A DNA stretch of 64,000 nucleotides from Brachyhypopomus gauderio (GCF_052324685.1 NW_027506877.1:2125264-2189263), one strand, 5' to 3'; shown: positions 39,301 to 50,260, numbered from the stretch's first letter. Numbers and translations: made by a program. Notes: generated by a model from the letters alone, not told the origin.

Positions 39301-42300
39301 AGGTGGCTGGGGAGAGGGAAACCTGGGCCTCTTTGCTTAGGCTACTACCCCTGTGACCCGAACCCGGATAAGCGGATGACGATGGATGGAGTGGTCGAAT
39401 ACTGGGGAGATGGTACCATCTCTTTTAATGTGATAAAAAGCTAATTATTTTGAATCATTTCGACCATATGTCCAGTCGCGACGCGTTAAGCATAAGCTCA
39501 GGGCTCTCAAGTTTTGGATTCATGTCAGAGTGTGAGAGTTGTTGACGGGGGTGGCGAACGTTAATTATTGGGGGTGGCGAACGTAAGTTGTTGAGCGGGG
39601 TGGGGGTTTGTATATCGCGATCGATCGCCAGTGGAGGGCGACATAGATATGGATCGGAGGTAAATAAACTAGATATTTTTTTCTCGCCGTGTGAAATCGG
39701 AAGTGTGGCGTGTGAGCGTGTGAAGACAGTCAAATGCGTGTGTCACACGCTCAATGCGTGAGACTTGAGAGCCCTGATAAGCTAGCTTTATGGGTGGTGC
39801 AGCAGATCGTTACTTCCAGCCGTGACAACTTTTGCTTGACAGCATTTGCAGTAAGTGACTGGTCCACGTTCAGCCCTATGTACTTCCTGACAACAGACGC
39901 AGCTCCTTTCTTTGGTTCAGAACGTCCCTAGTTTTCAGCAAGCTAGATTTGCGCTCTGTTGCACGTGTGCTTAGCGGCACAGCGATAAAAAGCGTCCCCT
40001 GAAAAACAATTAACAACTGAGCTGCGTGTCGGACATGTTAAGGCTATTTAAACCGGTGTGGCCGGTATATGAAAAATTCATATCATAACAAAAATAAACA
40101 CTGGTTTTCGGTGTGAACACGTATACCGCCCAGCACTAGCCACATCATATCTCTCCGTATCTCTCTCCCTCTGTCCCTCCAGGTTTTGATGAGTTCAACC
40201 TGTCCCTTCATTCTGACATGGCGTCCGTGGCAAAGGCTATGGCCTCTCCTGAGTCGGGCCTGGAAGTCAGAGACAGGATGTGGCTCAAGATCACCATCCC
40301 TAACGCCTTCTTAGGTAAGACGTGTGTTGTGAGGCTTTCTGTAAGAAGCGGAAGACAACGACTGACCACGTGGTCGTATAATCTGTGTGCTGTTTGGAAA
40401 AAAAAATCATCGATTTCTCGTTTCCGCCAACGGACACGTGCCTACACCTTTGAGCATTTGATTTTCTTTTTATTGTGAAGCAAACAACAAATAGGACAAA
40501 ATAACAAAATTTCATTGTGTTTGTTTAACTGTTAACCCTCCTAAAATCAGTACATTGTTGAGCCACCTTGTGGCAATTATTTATAGCTGCAACTCACTTT
40601 GTATAAGTCTCTATCTATGAGCTTGCTACATTTTGCCACTGGGATTTTTGCCCATTCCTCAAGGCAGAACTGCTCCAGGTCCTTAACATGAGAAGGCTTT
40701 TGCGGGTGAACAGCAATCTTCACGTCTGACCACAGATTCTCAAATGGGTTTAAGTTCTACGCTTCGACTAGGCCATTCCAATACATTTACACGTTTCCCC
40801 TTAAACCACTCGAGTGTTACTTTATTTATTGGGCCATTGTGATGTTGGAACGTGAACCTCTGTCCCAGTCTCACATCACTGACGGACGGAAATGGGTTTT
40901 GTTCAAGAATATCCCTGTATTTAGCACCACCAATCTTCCCATCGATTCGGACCAGTTTCCTACTGTTTTCCTACAGTTTCCAGTTCCCTGTTGTTGAAAA
41001 ACATCCCCACAGTATGACACTGCCACCACCATGTTTCACTGTGGACCTGTTGTTCTTGGAGTGATGAAGCGTTTTCCTTGGTGGCCAAAAAGTTTAATTT
41101 TGGTCTTATCTGACCAGAGCACCTTCCTCTATATATTTGGGGAGTCTCCCACATACCTTTTGGCAAACTCAAGACGAACATTTCTATTTTTGTCTGAGTA
41201 AATGCTTTTTTTCTGGCCTTTCGTCCATAAAGCCCAGCTCTGTGGAGTGTATGACTTATTGAGGTTGTACAGACAGATACTCCAGTATCTGTTTGGGAAC
41301 TCTGCAGCTCCTTTAGGGTTACCTTGGGTCTCTGCTGCCTCTCTGATTAATGCCCTCTTGTCCTGGTCTGAGAATGTTTGTGGGTGGCCCTCTCTTGGCA
41401 GGTTTGTTGTATGTTCTTTCCATTTGTTGATAAAGGATTTGATAGTGGGATCATAGGAGATTTGGATAGTTTGTTCCTGACTTGTGTGGAGATCTCCTTC
41501 ATGGTCTTCACAGTGTTGTGTGGTTAGTGATGCCTCTTGCTTAATGGTGTTGCATATATACTTGACAGATCATGTGGCACTTAAATTGCACATGGGTGGT
41601 CTTCATTTCACTAAGCATTTTAGGGGGTTCATTGCAAAGGGAATTCATGTGCACATTCCAATTTTCAGTTTTATATATATATATTTCATTTATATAATTT
41701 CAGTCCAGCTTTTCAACCAAACAAATGTAGACATACAGCATATTTACTAGTCTGTACATTGGTTGGCTATGTTTATACCCAAATTAATCTAAAGCTCAGT
41801 GATTATTGTGTGTGCGTGTGTGTTGCAAACAGGGTCAGACGTGGTTGAGTGGCTCTACCACCACATCGAGGGCTTTCAGGATCGCCGGGAGGCTCGCAAG
41901 TACGCCAGTAACCTGCTGAAAGCCGGCTTCATCAGACACACCGTCAATAAGATCACTTTCTCTGAACAGTGCTACTACATCTTTGGAGACTTCAGCGACT
42001 GTGAGAACTGTGAGTGCTACCAGCTTGCAAATAACTGCGATTTAACGTCTCTTGGAAAAATTTCATCATGTAGCGGTGACTTTGAAGAGAGGAAATGCGT
42101 AATTACCATAACCATTTCGTATTCGTAGAGATTGCTTCCTCTCAGTTCTTGTGCCTCCCTCATTCTCTCTCCGTTATCAGACATGGCCAACCTGTCCCTC
42201 AACGACAACGACGGCTCCAGCGGTGCGTCGGATCAGGACACGCTGGCCCCCCTGCCATTACCCGGGGCCACGCCTTGGCCTCTGCTCCACTCCTTCCCGT

Positions 42301-42481
42301 ACCAATACCCCCACCCGTACTCCGGCCAGCCTCCACCCTACCATGAGCTCTCCAGCTACAGCTATGCCCCAGGAAGCACAGGCAGCCAGCACAGTGAAGG
42401 TAAGACCCTGCTCGCACACCAACGCCAGATTAAGGTCTTGAGCGGCTTACCCACTCGGCTTGATGGTGTTGCAGCAGGGAT

Positions 42482-42552
<71 letters not shown>

Positions 42553-43094
42553 CAGGGAGTCGGAGCAGTGGCTCTACTAGGAGTGAAGGTGAGAGGAGGC
42601 GGGGCAGTAAGAGCGGAGCTGGCAGTACGGTGGCTGGCAGTACCCGCGACGACAAATCTCCGAACGGGGGCGGGGCCGACTCGCGCTCGGGCAGTGGCAG
42701 CGAGTCCGAATATTCTGTGCGCAGCAGCCTAAGGCGGGACCATGGCTCGGCCACGCCCAGTGAGCACAGCCATGCCAGTCAGCGCTCGCATCACAGGGCC
42801 CCACCCCCGCACCTTGCCCCTTATCCACCTGGAATCCCCATTCCCTACAACCCTATGATGGTGATGATGGTGCCACAACACCCACACCCACATCCCGCAC
42901 TGGGAGCACCCCACCCTCAGCTGCCCAACGCGCAACTTCACCCTGGCCTGCCTCCCCCAAACAACCCCGGAGGGCCTCCTGGAGCTCCACCTACTCGTGA
43001 TCTGGGATCAGTCCCACCCGAGCTCACCGCCTCCAGGCAGTCTTTCCACCTGGCTATGGGTAACCCTAGTGAATTCTTTGTGGATGTCATGTAG
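28502..43094 (+). CDS. dvl2: Dishevelled segment polarity protein 2
   Basis: Fifteen coding exons with consensus splice sites: 28502-28662, 32385-32454, 34992-35137, 35651-35760, 35853-35982, 36192-36282, 36385-36454, 36613-36752, 37180-37256, 37339-37406, 38166-38288, 40183-40314, 41833-42009, 42181-42399, 42556-43094. They join in frame to 750 residues, close to human DVL2 (736). Domains: DIX about 1-82; a basic tract (RHRRRRKQR) about 222-230; PDZ about 252-343 with the FLGISIVG carboxylate-binding loop at 264-271; DEP about 420-491; a PPPY motif at 549-552; and the conserved tail ending FFVDVM. Dishevelled relays Frizzled signals to canonical Wnt/beta-catenin and planar polarity branches through DIX polymerisation at the membrane. 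The DVL2 call over DVL1 or DVL3 rests on the proline-rich segment after DIX, the TETESVV motif, the tail and the acadvl neighbour. The exon 13 donor could alternatively be 9 nt earlier. Confidence 0.96.
29853..29871. repeat. Poly-G tract in dvl2 intron 1
   Basis: A run of about 19 G, one of several long homopolymer G or C tracts in the window. Confidence 0.9.
33494..34713. mobile_element. hAT-type DNA transposon in dvl2 intron 2
   Basis: The ends are inverted repeats beginning TAGGGTTGCA and ending TGCAACCCTA, with further GGTATACC/ACCGTG-type inverted sequence inside. The element is flanked by a perfect 8-bp duplication, TTTCCGAC, at 33486-33493 and 34714-34721, diagnostic of hAT transposition. 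Near the left end a short frame starting at 33661 looks like the beginning of a BED-finger transposase but is not continued. Most of the interior (about 33707-34170) is a second repeat that also occurs near 58.6 kb. Confidence 0.87.
33707..34170. mobile_element. Nested MITE-like repeat inside the hAT element
   Basis: From about 33727 to 34110 this sequence closely matches 58634-59015 (shared words include AAAATGACGTAATCGC and CAAAGTCATGTTTGCAGGGT). Its two edges retain a degraded AAGCTA.../...TAGCTT inverted pair. It is probably a copy of the MITE at 58586-59404 that landed in the hAT element. Confidence 0.6.
36319..36356. repeat. (CT)n-(GT)n in dvl2 intron 6
   Basis: A short compound CT/GT run about 30 bp before exon 7. 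Confidence 0.9.
39035..39395 (+). mobile_element. LINE 3'-end fragment (RTE/Rex-type)
   Basis: The stretch contains the very common fish LINE tail: GTGAGGGAAGGATGGAATGA near the start, then a GGTTTGGGCATCTGGTC block, a CCCGGGGAAGACCCAGGACA block, and an end in AAGCGGATGACGATGGATGG. Compared with longer family members as I remember them, it is internally shortened. There is no intact reading frame. The family name is tentative. Confidence 0.65.
39499..39776. mobile_element. Small MITE nested in the hAT-like element
   Basis: Terminal inverted repeats CAGGGCTCTCAAGT and ACTTGAGAGCCCTG bound 278 bp. The heptamer ATAAGCT occurs immediately outside both ends (39492-39498 and 39777-39783). The interior has tandem copies of a GGGGTGGCGAACGT motif and no coding capacity. 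It is probably hAT-related, although the visible duplication is 7 rather than 8 bp. Confidence 0.75.
40545..41720 (-). mobile_element. Decayed Tc1/mariner element in dvl2 intron 12
   Basis: Read on the minus strand, pieces of a Tc1 transposase are recognisable: a WSDETKIKLFG block holding the first catalytic Asp, a GHQGKRFI block, an NPFENLW block carrying the catalytic Glu, and an [13 protein letters not shown] block near the end. Stops and frameshifts break the frame throughout. The terminal repeats are not clear, so the boundaries are approximate. Confidence 0.75.
42485..42550. repeat. (GT)n in dvl2 intron 14, abutting the exon 15 acceptor
   Basis: A pure GT run ends at 42550, followed directly by TTCAG and exon 15 at 42556, so it replaces the normal polypyrimidine tract. 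Confidence 0.95.
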
Positions 43095-44238
43095 GGAAAG
43101 CTATGCTGGGTAAATGTGTGTCTGCAGTATGAATGATCTAGAGAGTGAATGACCAAATTGGTGAATGAGTGAAACTATATGTGACTTTTAATCATATTAT
43201 AACTGTGAGCCGCACTCGGTGTGTGACTGAGATATAACATTTGGTATCGAGGCAGGATAGCTCTTTAGAGTTTGTGTCTATTTGTGCTACTAGGAACAGG
43301 ATTTCTGTATAATGCTGGAAGTCTTGCACAGTTCCCATTTAGCACAGCATTGTAAGATGGATTTGATCTTGCTGACATAAAATGCAACAGGGTCTTGCGT
43401 CCCTAATCGCGCTGTTAAAAAGTGTTCCTTCACCAAATATTTCTTGACTTTTTTCTGTAAATATTTTACTAATCATGCAGGGAGCATGATGTTATGATTT
43501 ACATAGGAAAATCTTTTGAGACCCCCTTCTACCTTCTGATAATATTTGTCTTGGCAAAAGACATACCACCAAATGTTGTGATCTCTGAGTTTGTTTTGGT
43601 TCATCAGTTTGTGTACAGCCTGCATCTTTTTGTACTATTGATGGTAATTATAAAATCATGTTTTCTACTGGGCCACTTGGGCTTTTTCAAAATAACTGAA
43701 TTAACACTCAAATGAGAGAATTTGGTTGTTTCACGTGACTAGTAGTTTTGGAACAATGTTAAACAATTAGTGTTTTCCAGATAGAAAAAAGACTTAAATT
43801 TTGTAAAGGACAGTGGATGTGTTTGATGAGGCAGCTATGAAGTGGCATTAGTAAGTGGACTTTTCTCAAATCCTTGCAATTATGCTCCTCCAGAACAAAG
43901 AGCAAAGACCCGTTCTCTGATATTCCTTTGCATCTTATAAATTTGTGACATTTAATGTGAAAACAGGGTGGTGATAATATGAACGTTTATTTACTATTGT
44001 CATTTTCCATGGGGTTGTGGACTGATGTAGATTTTCATTTACATCCCCTATAGTCGTGATTTAATTAAATAAATAAAAAGGAGAAAAACAAGTCCACTTC
44101 CAAACATGTCAGAAGATGTTAGCAGTTAAAATCATGGTACAGGTACTACAGGTACTCTGAGAGGGAGAGCTGATACAAGAACTGGTGCTTGTGCAGGTTA
44201 ACATGGGCTGGTTTTATAATCCTCATATTTCACCTTTC

Positions 44239-44272
<34 letters not shown>

Positions 44273-44690
44273 TAGGCCAACATAACCATTTTTGTATGGA
44301 AATATAGATATAATCAGAACATACAGGTGCTAAATGAAGATGTGTCTCAGAACAGTGCCACTTTTGTGTGACACGTTTTGATATGTTGTCACTTTTTTCG
44401 TACTCAAAATAAATTTGTAATAGAAATATCTTTTGTGCTGATGTTTGTGCGTGCATGTTTACATTTTTACATTTACATGTGCATGATGCATGTGTGTTTT
44501 AATGGGCTCTCTGTTTTCAGGTTGCACCTTATTCAAATGTTCACAATTGCGCATGATCTGTGATGACGTTGCTCATTACTCAAGAGCATCACTGAATCCT
44601 GCATAAACCACATTCTGCTCTTTCAGGAAAAAAAAGAACTCACAGCAGTTTTTCGTACTTGTAATAGAAAAAGAACAATTTAAATATTGT
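43095..44690 (+). other. dvl2 3' untranslated region and flank
   Basis: Noncoding AT-rich sequence follows the dvl2 stop. AATAAA hexamers occur near 44070-44076 and again near 44407, so transcripts may end about 1.0-1.3 kb after the stop. A poly-T run of about 30 bases at 44242-44271 may be the tail of a minus-strand retroposon. No separate gene seen. Confidence 0.5.
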
Positions 44691-44692
44691 TC

Positions 44693-46100
44693 AATCAATC
44701 AAATTTTATTTATATAGCGCTTTTTACAACAGTTGTTGTCACAAAGCAGCTTTACAAGTGCCGAGTCCTAGCCCCCAGTGAGCAAGCCAAGGGCGACAGT
44801 GGGAAGGAAAAACTCCCTAGTTTTTTGCATGAGGAAGAAACCTTGAGAGGAGCCAAGACTCAGGGGGGGAACCCATCCTCCTCTGGCCGACACCGGTCAC
44901 CATGACAACAACAACAATTTAGACAGAAAGAAATAAAGAAAAGGAAAAGATGTAATAATGTCCATCATGGTGTAGGCTCATCCGGTCAGGCAGTAGGTGG
45001 CTGGCACTGGATGGATCGCTTGTCTCTCCTCATCTCATTTTTCCTCGAGCAGGCGGGCAGCCATGTGGAGAAAATAAAACGGGGAAAATTAGCTCTGTAT
45101 GAGGACATATACAGGACAGATGAAATTAAACACATTTCTGGAGTGTGGCAGCAACCCCGGCATTAAGTTAGGTTAAACTATTACAGTCTAGCTAAAAAGG
45201 CAGAACCGGAAGGTAACATAGGCTTGGGGGCATTCTGAGACAATGGCATCCATCCACTGCCCTGTCAACAAACTTGAGTGACCACGAGCAGTGACAGGAT
45301 GACAGCACCAGCGCCCCAGTCTACCATAAAACCCTTCGCCTATGAACCCCTGCATCTGTACCTTTATCTAAGGGGGGATGTTAATTATCAAACGCTAAAC
45401 CAAATAGGTGGGTTTTCAACCTAGACTTAAAGATTGTGACTGTGTCAGAGTCCCGTACACATTTTGGAAGGTTGTTCCAAAGCTGGGGGGGGCTTACAAG
45501 AAAAGGCCCTGCTGTTGCCTTATTAATTTGTGGAACTAATAAAAGACCAGCACCCTGTGATCTTAGTGGACGTGGGGGTTCATGGTAGGAAATAAGTTCC
45601 TGGAGGTATTCAGGAGCAAGCCCGTGCAGTGCTTTAAAAGTTAATTATAGAATTTTAAAATCAATACGGAATTTAACTGGGAGCCAATGCAGGGCTGATA
45701 GGACTGGTCTAATATGCTGAAATTTTCTAGTTCTGGTCAGAACTCTGGCTGCGGCATTTTGAACTATTTGAAGTTTATTTAGATTCCTATTTGAACATCC
45801 TGACAGTAGTGCATTGCAGTAGTTTAATCTAGAGCTAACAAAGGCGTGCACCAATTTTTCTGCATCATCCTGTGATAATGCATTTCTTAACTTGGCAATG
45901 TTGCGTAGATGTAGAGAAGCTATCCTAGTAGTATTATCTATATATTTATCAAATGATAGGTCGGAGTCGAGTATGACGCCTAGGTTTTTGGCTACTGTAC
46001 CAGGTGTAATGGGGTAGTCTGCAAGATTAAGCATATTGTTGCTAAATTCTTCAAGATTACTTGCCTGTAATATCTGTCTAAAATAATACCTTGTTTGACC
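44693..46100 (-). mobile_element. 5'-truncated CR1/L2-type LINE with reverse-transcriptase C-terminus
   Basis: On the minus strand an open frame (about 46100-45648) encodes the end of a non-LTR reverse transcriptase, with the blocks LGVILDSDLSF, SSRLNYCNALLSGCS, IVQNAAARVLTRTRK and LSALHWLPVKFRI. A long 3' region follows and ends in the TTTATTTATATAGCGC motif common to fish L2/Rex1-like elements. There is no upstream RT catalytic core, so it is a dead 5'-truncated copy. Confidence 0.85.
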
Positions 46101-46530
46101 AGTATGAACTGTAGTGTGTACAAAAAAAAAGAACAATGTACTTGAAACATTTATGCAGTAGAAAGTTAATAGATAACAAAAACTAACCGACTATGTAATA
46201 AGGTAGTGAGGCACACTTTTTGTCTTCAGCTGTAAACATATCTTTAGCAAAGGACATGCTTGTGTTTGTCAGCTATCCTGTTTAATCCAGTTTTATCCTG
46301 TTTGAATGTCTTGCAGAGCAATGCTTAATGTTCTTGTGAACTCTGTAGTTATAAAACTATTTTGTTTGTTTGTTTATCGTTGGCACGTTTTAGGCATATG
46401 TTTGGGGCCACTAGTACCGTACACAGCTGAGAAGTTGATCATGGCAGCAGCAGGAGTTGTGTTTAACTGTTCAACTCTAAGATAATATAACTATAAATTC
46501 CACTCCAATACTAATTTTTATATATACACA
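46101..46530. other. No feature recognised
   Basis: AT-rich sequence between two repeats; no exon or element end seen. Confidence 0.5.
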
Positions 46531-47060
46531 CTCAATGGCCACTTTATTAGGTACACCTTGCTAGTACTGGGTAGGACCACCTTTTGCCTTCAGAACTACC
46601 TTAATCCTTCGTGGCATAGATTCAACAAGGTGCTGGAAACCTTCCTCAGAGTCTGGTTTATATTGACATAACATCCTGCAGTTGCTGAAGATTTGTTGGC
46701 TGCACATCCATGATGCGAATCTCCTGTTCCACCACATCCCAAAGGTGCTGTATTGGATTGAGATCTGTTGACTATGGAGGCCATTCAAGCACAGAAACCA
46801 GTCTGAGATGATTCACACTTTATGACATGGTGTGTTGTCCCGCTGTAAGTAGCCATCAGAAGATGGGTACACTGTAGTCATAAGGGGATGGACATGGTCA
46901 GCAACAATACTCAGGTAGGCTGTGGCATTCACAAAATACTCTAATGGGCCCAAAGTGTGTCAGGAAAACATCCCCCACACCATTGCATCACCACCACTAG
47001 CCTGAACCGTTGATACAAGCCAGGTAGAATCCATGCTTTTATTTTGTTGAAAAAGCCACG
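46531..47060 (-). mobile_element. Degenerate Tc1/mariner-like fragment
   Basis: On the minus strand a DLNPIQHLWDVVEQEIR block and a terminal SMPRRIKVVLKAKGGPTQY block resemble a Tc1-like transposase C-terminus, but the frame is broken. The 46531 end starts CTCAATGGCCACTTTATTAG, a widespread fish repeat end. The other end is not defined. Confidence 0.7.
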
Positions 47061-47162
47061 TTCAAAGTAACTTAAGTTACCTCTCTTCCCCATTCTGATC
47101 GCCATGGCCATTGGCCATGTCTACATGCCTAAATTCATTGAGTTACTACAATGTGATTGGGT

Positions 47163-47163
<1 letters not shown>

Positions 47164-47206
<43 letters not shown>
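47164..47206. repeat. (TA)n microsatellite, target of the Tc1 insertion
   Basis: A pure AT/TA run that directly abuts the left end of the Tc1 element at 47208. Confidence 0.93.
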
Positions 47207-47207
<1 letters not shown>

Positions 47208-47210
<3 letters not shown>

Positions 47211-48826
47211 TTGTGATCAAATTTATTCAACCCCCAATGCTGCGAAGGGTTTTATGGAATTCAGTGCACATTTGTAATTGTGTTCATAATGAAATCTTAC
47301 AAGGACTTGTTAAAGAACTAAATGCAACTAAGATAGCATCAATTTTTTTTGTCATAAAGTATTAAATGGCCTTTTTGTGATTTCTTCATTGACACAATTA
47401 TTCAACCCCTTTACGACTACCACTCCTAAGAACAGAGGTTCATTCCAGTGTTTTCCATCAGGTATTGAAAACATCTGTGGATGTCAACGAGCAGCAATCA
47501 AGCATGATAAGCACCAATTAGGCAGATTTAAAAGGACTGTGATACTCAGCTCCTTCTAGACATCTACTGGTGTGTTTCCAAGCATGGTGAAGGCAAGAGA
47601 ATGGTCCCAGAAGACAAGAGAAGAGGTTATTGCTCTTCACAAGAATGGCAATGGATATAAAAAGATTGCGAAGTTGTTAAATATTCCAAGAGACACTATC
47701 GGAAGTATCATTCGCAAGTTCAAGTTAAAGGGCACAGTGGAAACGTTACCTGGTCGTGGCAGAAAGAAGATCCTGACCGCGACTGCTGTGCGCTACCTGA
47801 AGTGTAATGTGGAGAAAAATCCCCGCGTGACTGCTAAGGAACTGAAAAAAGACCTGTCAGATGTGGGCACTGAAGTTTCAGCTCAGACAATAAGGCGCGC
47901 ACTGCATAACGAAGACCTCCATGCCAGAACGCCCAGACGCACCCCCTTGCTGACTCCAAAGAACAAGAAAAGTCGACTAAAAGTATGCCAAAAGTCATGT
48001 GGACAAGCCACAAAGGTTTTGGAACAGTGTACTGTGGTCAGATGAAACTAAATTAGAACTGTTTGGGACAATGGACCAGCGCTATGTTTGGAGAAGGAAG
48101 AACCAGGCTTATGAACAAAAGAACACCTTGCCTACTGTGAAGCATGGCGGGGGGTCAATTATGCTTTGGGGCTGTTTTGCTTCCAATGGTACAGGAAAGC
48201 TTCAACGTGTGCAGGATACCATGAATTCCCTTCAGTACCAGGAGATCTTGGAGGAAAATGTGATGGAGTCAGTCACAAACCTGCGGCTTGGGAGACGTTG
48301 GACCTTCCAACAGGACAATGATCCGAAGCACACATCCAAGTCCACTAGAGCATGGTTGAACATGAAAGGCTGGAACATTCTAGAGTGGCCATCGCAATCA
48401 CCAGACTTAAATCCAATTGAGAACCTCTGGTGGGACCTAAAGAAGGCAGTTGCAGTGCGCAAGCCTAAGAATGTGACTGAACTGGAGGCTTTTGCCCATG
48501 AAGAATGGGCTAAGATACCCATAGGTCGCTGCAAGACACTTGTGTCAAGCTATGCTTCACGCTTGAAAGCTGTCATAACTGGAAAAGGATGTTGTACTAA
48601 GTACTAAAAAATAATGTCACTAGGGGGTTGAATAAAACTGATAATGATGTGAGCACAGTAAAGACATTTGTGGTTATTCCATCATAAATATTATGTTATG
48701 TTTGTCTAATTTATAAGTGCCTCTTTGATATAATTGTAAATAAGATGACTGAAATGATCAAAATCAATGTCAAACTGGCCAAAACACTTTATTTCAGTGG
48801 GGGTTGAATAAATTTGATCACAACTG
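47208..48826 (+). mobile_element. Full-length Tc1/mariner transposon
   Basis: Both ends are present as inverted repeats: CAGTTGTGATCAAATTTATT at the left and the matching complement ending CAACTG at 48826. TA dinucleotides flank both sides, the hallmark of Tc1/mariner insertion. The 1619-bp length and the single internal transposase gene fit the family. The element sits in a TA microsatellite just upstream of another Tc1-like copy. Confidence 0.93.
47584..48607 (+). pseudogene. Tc1 transposase with a single frameshift
   Basis: The frame from the ATG at 47584 shows the N-terminal paired-type DNA-binding region: helix-turn-helix near IAKLLNIPRDTIGSI, a GRGRK linker, then TIRRALH. A second frame carries the catalytic part: Asp in WSDETK, Asp in FQQDNDPKH and Glu in NPIENLWW, that is DD34E, ending at the stop 48605-48607. 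The switch happens in an A run at 47979-47982, where one extra A compared with the family pattern explains the break. Otherwise the gene looks almost intact, so this copy is young but disabled as read. Confidence 0.9.
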
Positions 48827-48832
48827 TATATA

Positions 48833-49420
48833 CTGCTCAAAAAAATAAAGGGAACACTCAAATAACACATCCTAGATCTGAATGAATGAAATATTCTCAT
48901 TGAATACTTTGTTCTGTACAAAGTTGAATGTGCTGACAACAAAATCACACAAAAATCATCAATGGAAATCAAATTTATTAACCAATGGAGGCCTGGATTT
49001 GGAGCCACACACAAAATAAAAGTGGAAAAACACACTACAAGCTGATCCAACTTTGATGTAATGTCCTTAAAACAAGTCAAAATGAGGCTCAGTATTGTGT
49101 GTGGGCTCTACGTGCCTGTATGACCTCCCTACAACGCCTGGGCATGCTCCTGATGAGGTGGCAGATGGTCTCCTGAGGGATCTCCTCCCAGACCTGGACT
49201 AAAGCATCCGCCAACTCCTGGACAATCTGTGGTGCATCGTGACGTTGGTGGATGGAGCGAGACATGATGTCCCAGATGTGCTCAATCGGATTCAGGTCTG
49301 GGGAACAGGCGGGCCAGTCCATAGCTTCAATGCCTTCATCTTGCAGGAACTGCTGACACACTCCAGCCAACAGCAGGTTGAAGATCTCCACCTTCACAAT
49401 GGGGAAACATGCACACACAA
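48833..49420 (-). mobile_element. Second Tc1/mariner-like copy, truncated
   Basis: The element starts CTGCTCAAAAAAATAAAGGG, a known fish Tc1-like end, only 6 bp after the neighbouring transposon. On the minus strand an open stretch (about 49418-49089) encodes the end of a transposase: a CSPDLNPIEHIWD block with the catalytic Glu and a SMPRRCREVIQARRAHTQY ending. The N-terminal half and the far inverted repeat were not found. Confidence 0.8.
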
Positions 49421-50040
49421 GTTAAGACCATATGCCCGCAATATACATTTGCCAAGTCAAATGATGGACATTTTCACAGGACTGTTGTGAAGGTTCTGCA
49501 TGAGCTTGGATGAAGTGGCTTGGACAGACCAGGCCGGGCAGTGAGGGATGTAACGTGATGAGCAGGGTTTCTCTGGAGCACTCACATCACACTCATTACA
49601 ATAGTATGCTGGCTTATCTTTCACTCTGCTCTGGTAGGAGATCTTCTTCCCTTCTGCTCACCTGCACAGCCTCCTCTTCCTCAGCTCTGCGTGAGGAGTG
49701 CATCGCCGTGGGAGGAGAACAAACATACCAGCGTGGTGAAGCTCATACAGGTCAGTCTGAGCCACCGGAGCAGGAGAAGCACCATGGACATGGGGGTCAA
49801 TCTGATGGATTATGGTTCACCTGTGAATAATCTGTATGATGTATATAATTCCTAATTTCATGGTCTAATGGTTTTCTTACAAATTTTCCAGCACTAGCGA
49901 GTTCCAGTGTGTGTTCTGCAAGTATTGATTTGAAATCCCACTTCAATTGACTTTTTTTTTTTTTTTGGTAGATTTTCTCTTTGTCTTTTGTCATACTTTT
50001 TTTTAACAAATGGTTTATAAGGTCACATATTATGCTACTC
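49421..50040. other. Unassigned intergenic sequence
   Basis: No domain, transposon end or supported exon recognised. The open frame at 49510-49830 has no similarity I can name. Confidence 0.45.
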
Positions 50041-50044
50041 TGTC

Positions 50045-50260
50045 CTACTCAGGGCCGGCGCCGAACATATACAGTGGGGGGGCGTCAGAAAATTTTGGGG
50101 TGGCGAACGTCAGTTGTTGAGCTGGAGGGTGGCGTGTAACGATTGTTGAGCGGGCGAGGGGGTGCCATGTAGCGATTGTTGTAAAATAAATGGGTCTTAT
50201 TATTTACATTGAGGGGGCGATGCCCCCTTTCACACCCCCCCCCCCCCCCCCCACATCTAA
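50045..50260. repeat. GC-rich repeat fragment with GGTGGCGAACGT motifs and poly-C
   Basis: Begins CAGGGCCGGCGCCG and contains GGTGGCGAACGTCAGTTGTT, almost the same word as in the MITE at 39499-39776. A poly-C run is at 50235-50252. Probably part of a related non-autonomous DNA transposon; the ends are not defined. Confidence 0.5.

Larger units (their letters stand above)
38516..40138. mobile_element. hAT-like element in dvl2 intron 11, with nested insertions
   Basis: Inverted ends TAGTGCTGGG(T/C)GGTAT bound a 1.6-kb segment. The flanking octamers GCCCCGTC (38508-38515) and GCCACATC (40139-40146) match at six of eight positions, consistent with an aged hAT target duplication. The interior holds a LINE 3' fragment and a separate small MITE, both listed. 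The right end lies 45 bp before dvl2 exon 12. Confidence 0.75.
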
